Assembly: GCA_933228895.1 (NCBI GenBank)
Contig: OW121847.1
Coordinates: forward strand, 88,701,656 to 88,765,655
Source: Platycnemis pennipes
Taxonomy: Eukaryota > Arthropoda > Insecta > Odonata > Platycnemididae
DNA length: 64,000 bases
Direction of reading: 5' to 3'
In this document: one piece after another, positions 50,101-58,980 of the stretch
How positions within the stretch are numbered: the stretch's first letter is position 1
Layout: each line of letters starts with the position of its first letter
Notes under the pieces: model-generated
The model's input: only the letters and a program-made list of their open reading frames with translations
Told to the model about the DNA's origin: nothing
The model's database searches: none
Made by a program: the position numbers and the translations under genes

Positions 50101-53100
50101 AGAATATCAGTAGTAGATGTTTACTATTATTTATTTTTTCTCGTTGACGACATTATTTTATTGCTTTTCAATGATGTTAACATACTTTTCAAAATTTTTA
50201 ATATTGATGATAACAAAAATGTAGTGTGCATTCAATAACGTATGATATAATTTCACATACATTATCATATTAAATGTTTTTGGAGGTATTATTTACTACA
50301 AAAATAGCTGGAATATTTTTCTAAATATTTTTTAAATAGAAAAAAGTGCTTGCCTTAAGATATAATAATAATATCAAAAATATTCAAATATATTTTTGAA
50401 TTTTTGCCAAGTTAATTGCATTAAATCGAAAATAATAATTAAATAAATTATTTATCAATGAATGATATTATTTATTTTTAAATACATTAATAAGACCACT
50501 CGTGGTAAACAGCTCACAATAACTGCGTACCTTTTGTTGCCTACATGCATGCATTATAACGCGTGTTCGTTTCATTAGGAAATCATAGAAAAAAGGAATC
50601 AATAACTGCTTTGTGGATGAGGAAAACAAAAAAAATCGTGTCCTGTGCAAAAGGATGAAATTGTATGTTATATCCTAAATAAATATATATTTTCTTTAAT
50701 TTAAAGACGCTTGTCGTAGTATACTAATGCAAGGTACCTACCAAAAACATTTTCATTTCTAATTTTATTATATTTTTTTCAGTTTCGTGCTTTGATTACT
50801 GTGAAATGCAACAATTCACTTCCGTGCACAGTCCAGCTTCTTTTATCATGGTGAGTATTAAAAAATTTCACACATTACTGTGTTGCGTATTAATCTAATA
50901 TTCCCCAAAATTTATCATGTGTTAAATGTGTAAGAGAAATGTATTAATGTTTCGTAATTATAGGGCATATTTTCTATCTCATATAATTCACTGTATCCGG
51001 ATCGACATTAGGAAATAGATGGAAAGAAAACTATTTTTCAATAGTTCTTCAACTTTTATTGATGCACTACATTTATATACTGATATTTACCAATCATTTG
51101 TTGACTATTGCTTTCCAACAACACTGGTTTTCATATGTATTTTATGATATTGAAGGTTAAACATTTCGTTTTAACATTTTTACTTTTTTAGTAATAAATA
51201 TTTTTTATTTATCTTTTGATGATAAATATATCAGCAAATATTAGGTCGAGTTCCATTACTTTTCTCTGTAAATTGGATTTACACCGGTTTCTTCGGAGAA
51301 AGTTGGCTCAGAACTCTTGAAGTAGGGACAGCGGAGATCTATTAGTCCATCGTTTACTCCAAGTGTTAAGTAAACACGCCTTAAAAGCTGAGTCTCCAGT
51401 GGGTAGAAAATGTGTTTCATTTGGTACTACAATTTTCAACCTTTTGAGGTGGAAACAAAAAATTTGTTGCCCCTTCTGTGTGTGTGTGATTAGAGAACTA
51501 AAACTGTTTTGCCTTGATTGCAATCTTTATTCGTTTGAGTGATTTTTTATTCCTTTTGACGGAAATATTGCAGGCTTTGCGTAGATAATTATTATTAAAG
51601 ACATCAATGAACATGTAGTAAAACTTTTTAATACAGCTATACAATAATGTAAAAATTTAAATTGTTTTTGAATTATTCATGTATCTATATATTGCTTACT
51701 AATAATATCCTAGATCAGATAAATGTATATTTACGTGAGGCAAAGCCACTGGTTGTTGCATAAATCCCTTTATTACTTTCGATTTTAATTAATCTCTCTT
51801 TCTTTATTGCATAACTCAAAATAATTTATAACTTTTTTGATAAATTCAATTCTCAGTATCTGAATGACCACAAACCCTTATCCCCTTACCACTCTTGTGG
51901 AAGTGGGGGTGCGGGCATATTTTTCCATATTTTTTATATTTTATGATATTTTTTAGTTACATTTCAACATAGTGACTTGAAGCTGACAAACATTTGGAAA
52001 ACTTGTATTGAGTCTCATTATTGCATCAAATCTTTAACAAATCACGAATATTACCCTCATAATATCACGTAATAAAATGTGGGGTCCATCACCATTCCAA
52101 TAATAACTTTAGTAACCCAAAGATCCCATGTGCCTCCAAGGTCGAAACAGGACATATTTGCATGAGGTAATGTAGAATGAAATATAATTAAAACTATGGC
52201 TTAACACCCATGCTGAACTCTTAAGTAGCTAACTTATTCTTCCAAAACCATGTACAAAGTAATAATTTAATCAGACGTGATGTGATGGAACAGGATATTC
52301 ATAGTAGGAAGCAAATAAAATATCTGTCACTTTGCTGTATAATGACTACCTTTTGTAGTACTACTAATTACGATTGTTGACATTATAAGAGTGTTTCTTT
52401 ATTTCGCTCCTCCCGCTTGACAAGGGATGTAAGAGGGCTTGATTAATCTTCAAATGTTTAATTCACCTTATTATTAGGCTGGATTAAATTTAAATGGTAA
52501 ATTACATTCAATTGAACCACCTATTGTGATTTAATTGGCATGAATGCAGCATAGACAGATATTTTGAAGAGCTTAATAACCAGGGACATATTAGTAGCTA
52601 TCTGATAGAGAGTTAGACGTATGCCCTCATCCAAACTGTTTAGAATAGCATTTTTATACCAATCATGGATTTGAACATATATAGAACAAGTGCAATGATG
52701 AATTGAAAATAAGAAAAGGTGCATAGTCTGCAAGAATATTTAAAGACTTTTCTCAAGACTACCAGAGTAATATCAGCCAGTATTTGGGGAGACAGGCAAT
52801 TACAGTACATGTACCAATATTAAGTTCATTTTCTGGCTATATCCGTAGCATAGACACGATGATCTCTTCAATTGATTACCCTGAAACGTTGGTGGACAAC
52901 CACGTAATCGCGGAGAAACCCCCAAAAAACCATATCACTCACATGATGATTTCTCTTAAATACGTTTTAGGCATCGTTATGGGCAGGATTTACTATGGAT
53001 TGAACCATATGAATTCGTACGCTATCTACAGGATGGAAAGACTCACCCAGAGGAAAAGGACGACCTGAGCGTGCAGCAGAAGATGAGGAATCCGAGGATG

Positions 53101-53171
53101 ATTCTCAAGAGCAAATTCGACCACGCGCCTCCATAATTCCTTGACCCCTCAGCTGCTCTTCGGAACTCCAT
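37891..53171 (-). CDS. CG12344: Cys-loop ligand-gated chloride channel subunit, CG12344-type (10 coding exons, 506 aa)
   Basis: Predicted subunit of a pentameric plasma-membrane anion channel opened by a neurotransmitter; the ligand cannot be read from the sequence. Exons in transcript order: 53171-53047, 42891-42803, 42627-42560, 41783-41560, 41275-41193, 40943-40809, 40708-40517, 39917-39849, 39393-39134, 38166-37891. Every intron is GT-AG, every phase matches, and the sum is 1521 nt. Protein layout: signal peptide about 1-41; ligand-binding domain to about 258; Cys-loop C176-C190 with 13 residues between and FPLD inside; loop-C pair C235-C246; possible N-glycosylation at N73 (NAT) and N243 (NYS); M1 about 259-280; M2 about 287-306 (PGRTTLGVTT); M3 about 319-344; Pro/Ser/Thr-rich cytoplasmic loop about 345-480; M4 about 484-504; very short C-terminus. 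A short loop and about 500 residues fit the family. I see no broken frame. Assignment to CG12344 rather than another insect chloride-channel group is from remembered family features, so the symbol is tentative. Confidence 0.9.
39134..39393 (-). CDS. CG12344: Channel gene exon 9: rest of M3 and first half of the cytoplasmic loop
   Basis: Encodes residues 329-415. M3 ends AFVFCALLEFTVVNYMWRRQ, followed by a low-complexity Pro/Thr/Ser-rich segment with a run of five prolines. The acceptor is GTTTAG|C. The donor is taken as AACTAC|GTACGT, in phase 0 like the next exon. An alternative phase-0 GT eight codons earlier (GAC|GTTGGC) is less donor-like. The 3' end of this exon is the least certain boundary in the gene. 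Confidence 0.82.
39849..39917 (-). CDS. CG12344: Channel gene exon 8: M2-M3 linker and start of M3
   Basis: A 69-nt exon, residues 306-328, encoding IQSGLPQVSYVKAIDVWMGT and CT. The M2-M3 linker and the SYVKAIDVWMG motif are near-universal in invertebrate chloride-channel subunits. The acceptor is TTTCTAG|GT, not the nearer TATACAG; only the upstream site keeps phase 1. The donor is ACAG|GTAGGT. Confidence 0.92.
40517..40708 (-). CDS. CG12344: Channel gene exon 7: M1 and pore-lining M2
   Basis: Encodes residues 242-305. It contains NYSCLVAEFYLSRS, M1 (HLVQSYLPTLLIVVISWVSF), the WMD linker and M2 beginning PGRTTLGVTTLLAVSSQSSG. The arginine at 0' and leucine at 9' are conserved. The usual anion-channel PAR at the cytoplasmic end reads PGR. 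The acceptor is TTTCAG|G and the donor TCGG|GTACAG, which gives Gly306 when joined to exon 8. Confidence 0.94.
40809..40943 (-). CDS. CG12344: Channel gene exon 6: late ligand-binding domain
   Basis: A 135-nt exon, residues 197-241, running through TIEELRLTWKATNP to the first cysteine of the loop-C pair (Cys235, in ATDCQESFQ). The second loop-C disulphide is typical of glycine-, glutamate- and histamine-gated relatives. The acceptor is ACTATAG|T and the donor ATAG|GTATGT. It is phase 1 on both sides, so its length is a multiple of three. Confidence 0.9.
41193..41275 (-). CDS. CG12344: Channel gene exon 5: Cys-loop
   Basis: An 83-nt exon, residues 169-196, encoding LKLTFSCMMDLSKFPLDSQ and ICTMEVAS. 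The two cysteines (176, 190) are separated by exactly 13 residues with the canonical FPLD between them, the defining Cys-loop of the family. The acceptor is TTTCAG|A and the donor AGCT|GTAAGT. Confidence 0.93.
41560..41783 (-). CDS. CG12344: Channel gene exon 4: ligand-binding core
   Basis: Encodes residues 95-168 plus two bases of Arg169. It carries YLRQKWQDERL, then the superfamily-diagnostic IWKPEVYFPNAK (W-x-P-D/E-x-x-F-x-N-x-K) and VPNVLVRINPDGEILYMLR. The acceptor is AAATAG|G. The donor is AG|GTCGGA, weak beyond the GT, but it is the one that gives the required AG|A codon and the family-typical YMLRLKLTFSC join. Reading through instead reaches a stop within three codons. Confidence 0.93.
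42560..42627 (-). CDS. CG12344: Channel gene exon 3: first beta strand
   Basis: A 68-nt exon, residues 72-94, containing NNATSVICELYIRSFGSI and ending in PVTM. The motif 'V...LYIRSFGSIS...M' is the first beta strand of the ligand-binding domain (compare V-x-V-x-x-x-V-x-S-I in the superfamily). NAT at 73-75 is a possible N-glycosylation site. The acceptor is ACAACAAG|A and the donor ATG|GTGAGT. It exits in phase 0, so the next exon starts cleanly at Asp95, giving MDYEVDLYLRQ. Confidence 0.88.
42803..42891 (-). CDS. CG12344: Channel gene exon 2: N-terminal helix region
   Basis: Encodes about residues 42-72, including KMDHLHILDGLLRKDYDRR, the amphipathic helix and the D-Y-D-R-R stretch that open the extracellular domain of this receptor class. 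The acceptor is TTTTGCAG|G and the donor TTTA|GTAAGC. Entry phase is 2 and exit phase is 1, both matching the neighbours. Confidence 0.88.
44453..44488 (+). repeat. 18-bp tandem duplication
   Basis: Two identical adjacent copies of TCTCCTCCAACATACTAT at the end of a pyrimidine-rich tract in intron 1 of the channel gene. Confidence 0.9.
44744..45161. mobile_element. hAT-type MITE (418 bp) with 8-bp target duplication
   Basis: Imperfect terminal inverted repeats: left TAATGGCGCACCC, right end reverse-complemented AGTGGCGTACCC. The 8-bp sequence ACCTACAA flanks both sides exactly (44736-44743 and 45162-45169), the duplication size of the hAT superfamily. GC-rich ends enclose an AT-rich middle with no coding frame, so it is non-autonomous. 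A perfect 14-bp inverted repeat sits near the centre (44913-44926 and 44934-44947). It is inserted in intron 1 of the channel gene. Confidence 0.75.
45982..46093 (+). mobile_element. LINE 3'-terminal scrap
   Basis: About 110 bp matching the last codons and tail of the 17 kb LINE: VKDVKERSYVDMKMLAERRI, then degraded ASNQS, the shared non-coding tail (AAACCAATCCTAGGGTTG) and ATGATG. Extreme 5' truncation. It lies inside intron 1 of the channel gene, antisense to it. Confidence 0.75.
46979..47003. repeat. 11-bp perfect inverted repeat with 3-nt loop
   Basis: TATCATATGCT, CTA, AGCATATGATA in intron 1 of the channel gene. AT-rich palindromes are frequent, so little weight is placed on it. Confidence 0.6.
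47625..47965 (+). mobile_element. 3' fragment of another Penelope-like element
   Basis: One frame reads PFKNLNRDAGFHLSNTWRPI and continues LKRMQEDRGNSRPIRRLPSED. The opening matches the stretch that follows the GIY-YIG domain in Penelope-like proteins (N-x-x-R-(D/E)-x-G-x-x-(L/I)-S-x-x-W-x-P). Further on, a CTGAAGA...GAAA tail resembles the tail of the element at 61 kb. No RT or full endonuclease is present. It lies in intron 1 of the channel gene on the opposite strand. Confidence 0.6.
53047..53171 (-). CDS. CG12344: Channel gene exon 1: start codon and signal peptide
   Basis: Encodes residues 1-41 and two bases of codon 42. A basic, polar start (MEFRRAAEGSRNYGG) is followed by the hydrophobic core LLLRIILGFLIFCC, a typical long signal peptide for this receptor class. 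The donor after TCTGG is GTGAGT, a strong site. It leaves phase 2, which exactly suits the acceptor at 42891, where codon GG|G gives Gly42. This start was chosen because it is the only ATG giving a hydrophobic leader joined in phase to the receptor body. The exon is too short to stand out as an open frame. Confidence 0.82.
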
Positions 53172-53929
53172 GGTGATTGGACGTCTCCCCAGGAACATCC
53201 GTCTAGCGCCGAGTCACATGAATTCTACTTCGTGGGTGTCTTCCCGGAGGATGAAGAGAGCGTTTCACGGTAGGAATAATTCCTCACGCCCCATTATTTA
53301 ATTGCCTGCAAGTGGAGAAACAACCTCGCTCCACAAAATATTGCTTCCACATCTCCGTTAAGAAACTTACTATGGTGATGAATCTCCCGTTTGCCACAAA
53401 TTGCGAGTCGTGAGGAAAATTTGAATGGCTTTATTCGACACTTAAGTCTGGTTTTACATTTCCCGTGAGCTACAGATTGTGACTATCAATTTAACGCTTT
53501 CACGTGACTTATGCAAAGAGTAATTGATGCGAGTTCGGAATGAATACCGGGAGCCCTCTCCTCTAAGGGGGCAACAAATCCAAGAGACTTGAGGAAACGC
53601 GATAGATACACACGTTATCGAGAATCTCAGTATTTTGTATGGATGACTCAATAAATTTGCATTACGCAATTAAACTGCAATTTTACACGCAGTTTAGATC
53701 GATAAATCTATGGAAAACTCATAAAAATTGAGATGATTGAATGGCATTATTCAAAATTTCCATAAAGTGTTAGCTTACAATTATGTTTGGCTATGAGTAT
53801 ACAGTCCGTGGGTCGTCCAAATCAAGGTATTGGAAAAAAAGAACCATATTCAGTGTCAATTCGATATTGAAATTCTTCAAAGGAGGCTTTTGACATTCGA
53901 CCGAGTAAAAATTTTAATCAAGCAGCCTA

Positions 53930-54620
53930 CCTACTGCGACTCATCCCGCATGGCATTTGCATACATGAATATTCAATGCGCAAACGAAACAACGCGACCG
54001 AATGAAAAAAGCTCCAGCGTCGCAATTCACCCCACAACCGCAAAGCCAACACGACCGCCGACGAACATCTTCGACGACCCCTTCCCCATCCCACGTCACA
54101 CGCCGTCCAACATTCACTCGAGTCAAAGTCGGAGCATTCGATACTTCCAGAGGATGAAAGGAAAAGTAATAACCGATGGAGACAAGAAAAGCGAAACCCG
54201 GCGGGGGGAGGCTTGGCACAAATTTCCTCGCCGAAAGGGTACCGCGAGTGGGAGAAAACTATCCTCAATCTCTCTCAGTCTCCGTCTTATCGTATTGCCC
54301 CAAGATCCCACCTTCGGTGCACTTCAACTCACGCCGAGACACGCGGAGATCAACCCACGCACGGAACTCCAAAGTTGTGTCGCGCGCGGGGCAAGAAAAC
54401 AAGGTGGTGAAGTCACTTCCGGGTAAAGCAAGCGGGAGAGTAGTAAAAGGAGGAGCCTGTTGCCTTGGAGACCGGCGCGAAGGTTCTGAGCCCGCCCCGC
54501 CCTCGCCGCCGGAGCGGAGAGCGAGGAAGCAGCCAGGCCCGAAGGGAGGCAAGAGGGACGCTGTAGCGGCGAGGGGGGGACGAAGGGAGGGCTTAAAAGG
54601 GAAGGGAGGGAGAGGTCGGG
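53930..54620. promoter_or_regulatory. CpG-rich block upstream of the channel gene, candidate promoter
   Basis: This block lies about 0.76-1.45 kb upstream of the channel start codon and is far richer in GC and in CpG steps than the flanks (for example many CG steps in 54000-54130). Open frames on both strands here, including a 198-residue one on the + strand, resemble no known protein and share the compositional bias. Position and composition suggest the promoter/5' UTR of the minus-strand channel gene or of a divergent transcript; no core promoter motif was proved. Confidence 0.35.
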
Positions 54621-55085
54621 CGGGGGAAGGGGCGCATAAGGCACTGTGGGTGTACGCTTATGGGGGGAACGAACTCCGGGTGGAGGGGCGGAGGACCATT
54701 TGGGGAGGATGGTGAGGGGGGGTTCGGTAGTCGAGAGAGGACTGCTGTGGGGTGAGAGAGAGGCGAGGGAATGGGAGAGAAGGGATGGAGCGAGAGGAGG
54801 AGTGGATTTGTGCTCGTGTGTGCGTGAGTGTGGAGAGTTGAATGGCTAGGGCGGTGAGTAGAGGGAGGGGGCGCATTAAGGGTGGGAAAGGGAGCCAGTT
54901 TGGGGTCGGGGAGGAGGCGATGATGGGGTACAGGGAGAGGAATGAGGCGGATTCCATTGGAGGGGTGAAGGGGTTGTGTGAGCATAGTGTGGTTGAGGTG
55001 AATGGAGCGGCGGGGAATAAAGAGGAGGGGGCGTAGGAAATGAGCCGGTCCACGAGAGCTGTGAGGAAAGGCAGGGGAGGTGGAA
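54180..55085. other. Purine-rich (+ strand) GC block
   Basis: GGGAGG/GAGAGG-type sequence dominates the + strand over about 900 bp. Overlapping frames on both strands (up to 179 residues on + and 131 on -) share the bias and carry no known motif. It partly overlaps the CpG-rich candidate promoter. Confidence 0.5.
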
Positions 55086-56400
55086 AGGTGTAGATAGCAT
55101 CGCGCGTCTAATATCTTCCGCGTGTTATTATGTTAAACAAGTCGACAAGTACAATTTAGTCCCATCTTCTCATCTCTGGCCATTATCATTCTCACCCTCG
55201 TCTCCCCTAAAGTATTCATCTCATTATATCCAACATTATTGAAAGTTTTACTGAAGGGTTAAATACCATGGAGCCAAGTTCAGCGATAGAATCCCATTAG
55301 TAAATATAGGCCAATGGATGTTGGGAATCCTGATAAAAGTATTGAATAAAGAAGATAAGAGAACTGCATTAACCGCTTAAATTGTGTGAGTGGTTATATC
55401 CCCCTACGCTGGTCATTCACATGCTGGGAAGCGCAGATATATCCGCCAATTCTATAGTTGAACTAAATTTTGTTCCCCAGTGTGGGAGTAGAAAGGAAAA
55501 ATGTATTCCCCGCTAAGAGGATTAAGCTAATATTTGAATTAAAACTCGATGATGAATAATTAAAATCTGTTCACGATATTTACATATTGAGTTGGCATTG
55601 AGAGATATTTTATATACATTGGCTCATTCATGAAATACTTTATTTCCAATGTTGCCATATTCAAATAGAGATTTAATTAATTTACCTAATGACAAACACT
55701 AAATACATAAAATACAACTGCTTGAACATGCTATTAGAAATAATTTCTATGGTATAGAATATATAATTAAACTGATCCAAAGCCATAATTCTTTCTTTCC
55801 TGAACGTAACATACCTATTGATGATGAAAGCCAGCGTATTTCATGAGCAAATATACATTAAATTTACAACTAAGGCATAAGTTGAAATTATCATATATTA
55901 TATAGAACCTCTGAAAAATAACAAGCAAGGAGAAGAGCATTTCAGAACGTCAACGCGACCTTGACTGCACTGCCAGGCAGCTTTTAATTCATCGAAGCAC
56001 TCCGAATATGCTCCACGAGGGACAGAGCCGAGAATTAGGGCCCGGATTATTTGAATTCCTTAAATTCATATCCGGCAGTGCAAGGAAAAGTTCGATCTGT
56101 GAACCATGCAGGCCAACCGACCACAACAAGCGTTGGGAGGAAGGGGATTGCAATTTCTCATCGAGGACACGGACACCGCGGCGATTAAAAAACGTCCCAC
56201 ACCAAAAAGCATGGCGTTTGAAAATCTATTTTCACCAGAATTCCACACTCTCTCATACCACTCCCCGCTCGTTTTTCCGTCCCCTCTCTTTTTTAATCGT
56301 CCACTCCTTCACCTCTCCACGTTCCACCCTGATGGTCATTTTGTGTTCCAATTAGCGACCGCGGACGGCGCACACGAGCAAATCGTCGTCCCCCCTCCTA
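55086..56400. other. AT-rich spacer, no gene seen
   Basis: Returns to AT-rich composition between two purine-rich blocks. The + strand frame at 56008-56355 (115 residues) is not recognised and lacks family support. Confidence 0.45.
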
Positions 56401-58980
56401 AATATCCTCCTCTGTGAGAGTTAGCGAGGGCGTTGCAGAGAGGGAGGGGAGAGAATGAATCGCTGAGTGCCAGTGAGTGAAGGAATGTGGGGAGTTACTG
56501 CGTCTGGAAGCGGGAGGGATGGAGAATGGAATAGAAGTGTGGATGGAAGTGTGGTGGAGGGGTAAAAGATGAGTTAAGAGGTGGGAGGGATATTTGCGGG
56601 GACGAGGTGGGATTTCATTTTTTTCATCTTCTTGGGAGAACAGAGGCTCCCGGGTTGGGTGCGGTATGCTTATGAGTGAGATCAAATTGAGAGGGTTGGT
56701 TGGTCGAGAAAAGAATGGAAATCCGCGGGAACGAGGGAAGAAAACGGAGAGGCATGCGCGTGTGGAGATAGGCCTGGGAGGAGACGGCGTGAAAAAGAAG
56801 GAGAAAGATTCGATCTCGTGGTTCGGGGAGGTAGGGATGGGATGAGACGCCAGGAAAAGTGACGCCGGGAGTAATCGAGTGGAGAAAATGGGGAGTTGGC
56901 GGAGAGTGAAGGATAGGAGGGCGGGCGAGCGAGCGAAAGCAGATGTGATAGAGAGGGTGAGAGAGAGATAGGGAGAGAGAGAGATAGGGAGAGAGAGAGA
57001 TAGGGAGAGAGAGAGATAGGGAGAGGTGACTGAATGAACGGATGGTATGAGTAAAGCTCTATCGGAACTCCCGTCTGAATCGTGGCCCTCATAGGCTACC
57101 TGAAAACGTTTCTCCTCCGCACGCAACATCTCATCCATTAGGGCCTCCAGTCAAAACATGTTTCTGCTCCTGAAAAATAATACCTGACTCAAAAATTCGT
57201 CGCTTTTCAACATCAAGAACCAAAACGGTAATGGCGATCGATTGACCAGTTGTGGATGGCAGGAAACGATCCATGGTACTGATGGGGATTTGTTCTCACA
57301 TCGCAAATAATTGAGTAGTGGTAATTTTGTGATTATCTCTTCATCGCTTGAACGAACGTAAATAAATTATGACCGTTACGGGTGCAAAATAATCATTAAA
57401 ACGAATACTGGGCACATTTGCGGGATTGTTGTCCGGGTAGGGAAATAAAACCGGCCCCGATCGTGCCGGATGAATAATTGACTAAGAGAACTAAAAAAGT
57501 CCATGGGATTAAAAGTACATTTCCATTCAGAGTCAAGTTTAGGTGTATATATGTGATGCTGGACGCTGAGTTTTGGGAGTAAACATGGCTTAGGGGGACG
57601 GGCAGAGACGGGCGGATGTGGAACTGGGAGAGACGGATCCCGGCCGAGGAAAGGTCCGCAACAGTTCGATATGGAGAAGGGGAAGAGGGATGGAAGTGGG
57701 ATGGGCGTGAGGTACGTGAGGCATTGCTCGCAGGGGGTACGCGGTTAAGCAGTCGCCGAGAACGGAATGGGGAGGGCAACTTAAATGAAGCCCAGGGCGG
57801 AGTCAATGTTAAAGTGACGGAGAGGGAGTCATTTGGGATATACGAGGCATAAGAAGAATGGCAATGAGAGAGGGGCGTTGGGAGTGGAGAGGTGGAGCTC
57901 AGAGGATGGATAAAAATGTTGGCGAAGTAGAGGCAGTGGGAGTGAAAGTGAGAGAGGCATCTTGAGAGAAATATGAGAGCGATGGGTGGGAACGGATGCT
58001 CTAAAAGGGTTGCGAGGTGCCCCGGCAAGAGAAGGACGACGGAGGACCGAGGTTGAAGAAAGGCTGAGGAGGGAGAGAGAGGGAGGCAAGGGGTAGGAAG
58101 AGGTGGGAAGAACGAGGGTGAAGGAGAAAGAAAGATGGGTGGAAAAAGAACTAGAAGGAGTCGGGAACACGTGGAGAAGGAGCTGAAGGAGAGGTCAAAG
58201 CGAGCTGCGAGTAAGGGCTTGCGGTGAGGAGGAACGGCATTCTTATGGGGTGGGGGTGAGTGTCAGAAAAGGGGAAAGGGGGTTCGGGAAGTTTAAGAGG
58301 GGGGACGGCTCGTACACTACGAAGGGAGTGGTACGGGGAAAGGGGAGAGGGAGGTTGAAAAAATATGAGGAAATTGATTCGGAGCGCGCGGTGTTTTTCC
58401 CTTAAAAGGAGGGAGGAGGAGAAGGAGGAATGGGAAATCTGAAATAAATGCAAAACAAAGTGGGGACTGAAGGGAAGTGGCAAAAAATATATTGGGAACA
58501 CGCACGAACGGGAGCGCTTGTGCCCACACTCACTCACACACACACGCGTGCAACTCTGGATGATTTAGGGCAAGATGATGCGTTGGGAAGGGTGTAAAAA
58601 GGAGCCGATGCGGGGAATGGGCTCGGGGAATGGTGCACAGGGGGTGGAGAAGCCACCGAGGAGGTGGGGGAGAGGCTAGAGCGGTGTGGAAGTCACGACT
58701 CGGGGAAGGAGGGTGGGGGCGGGAAATGGGGAGGGCAGGGACGGTCTGAAGGAGAGGGCACAAGTAAGAAGTGGGGGAAGGGGAATATACCCTGGTCCTG
58801 GGGAAGGGCCCTGGGGGCGAGGGGCGGTGGAGATGCGTGGATTAGGAGGCCAGGGCGTGAGGAGAAAGGAAATGAGTTGAGACGTCGGTTTCCGCGGCAA
58901 CGCGTCCGGAAATATCATTAAGTATTGCAAGAGAATCTTGTGGAAGTGAGGGGGAGGGGTAAAAAAAATAATGAAGAAGC
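56401..58980. other. Extended purine-rich (+ strand) region
   Basis: Two G/A-rich blocks (about 56400-57060 and 57590-58970) are separated by 500 bp of ordinary sequence. They contain the 16-bp minisatellite. Long minus-strand frames (246 residues at 57138-56398 and 210 at 58028-57396) are almost entirely Ser, Pro and Leu and are read as artefacts of strand composition. Confidence 0.5.
56957..57026 (+). repeat. 16-bp GA-rich minisatellite, 4 copies
   Basis: The unit TAGGGAGAGAGAGAGA repeats four times at exact 16-bp spacing inside a larger purine-rich block. On the other strand it produces a Leu-Ser-Pro-Ile low-complexity frame that is not a gene. Confidence 0.9.

Larger units (their letters stand above)
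42892..53046 (-). other. Intron 1 of the channel gene (10.2 kb)
   Basis: AT-rich sequence between the signal-peptide exon and the receptor body. It contains a pyrimidine-rich tract at 43970-44520, a hAT-type MITE (44744-45161), a LINE 3' scrap (45982-46093) and a Penelope-like 3' scrap (47625-47960). No further coding exon is needed, because exon 1 and exon 2 join in phase. Open frames up to about 100 residues here look random. Confidence 0.75.

Noticed and set aside
52784..53068. 94-residue + strand frame overlapping exon 1
   Set aside because: Antisense to the signal-peptide exon; no family resemblance.
53830..54426. 198-residue + strand open frame
   Set aside because: Lies in the CpG-rich block, with frames open on both strands; no family resemblance.
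56398..57138. 246-residue minus-strand open frame
   Set aside because: Almost wholly Ser/Pro/Leu with an LSLSLPISLSPY-type repeat produced by the GA-rich minisatellite on the other strand; no domain or splice context.
57396..58028. 210-residue minus-strand open frame
   Set aside because: Composition mirrors the purine-rich + strand; no recognisable motif.
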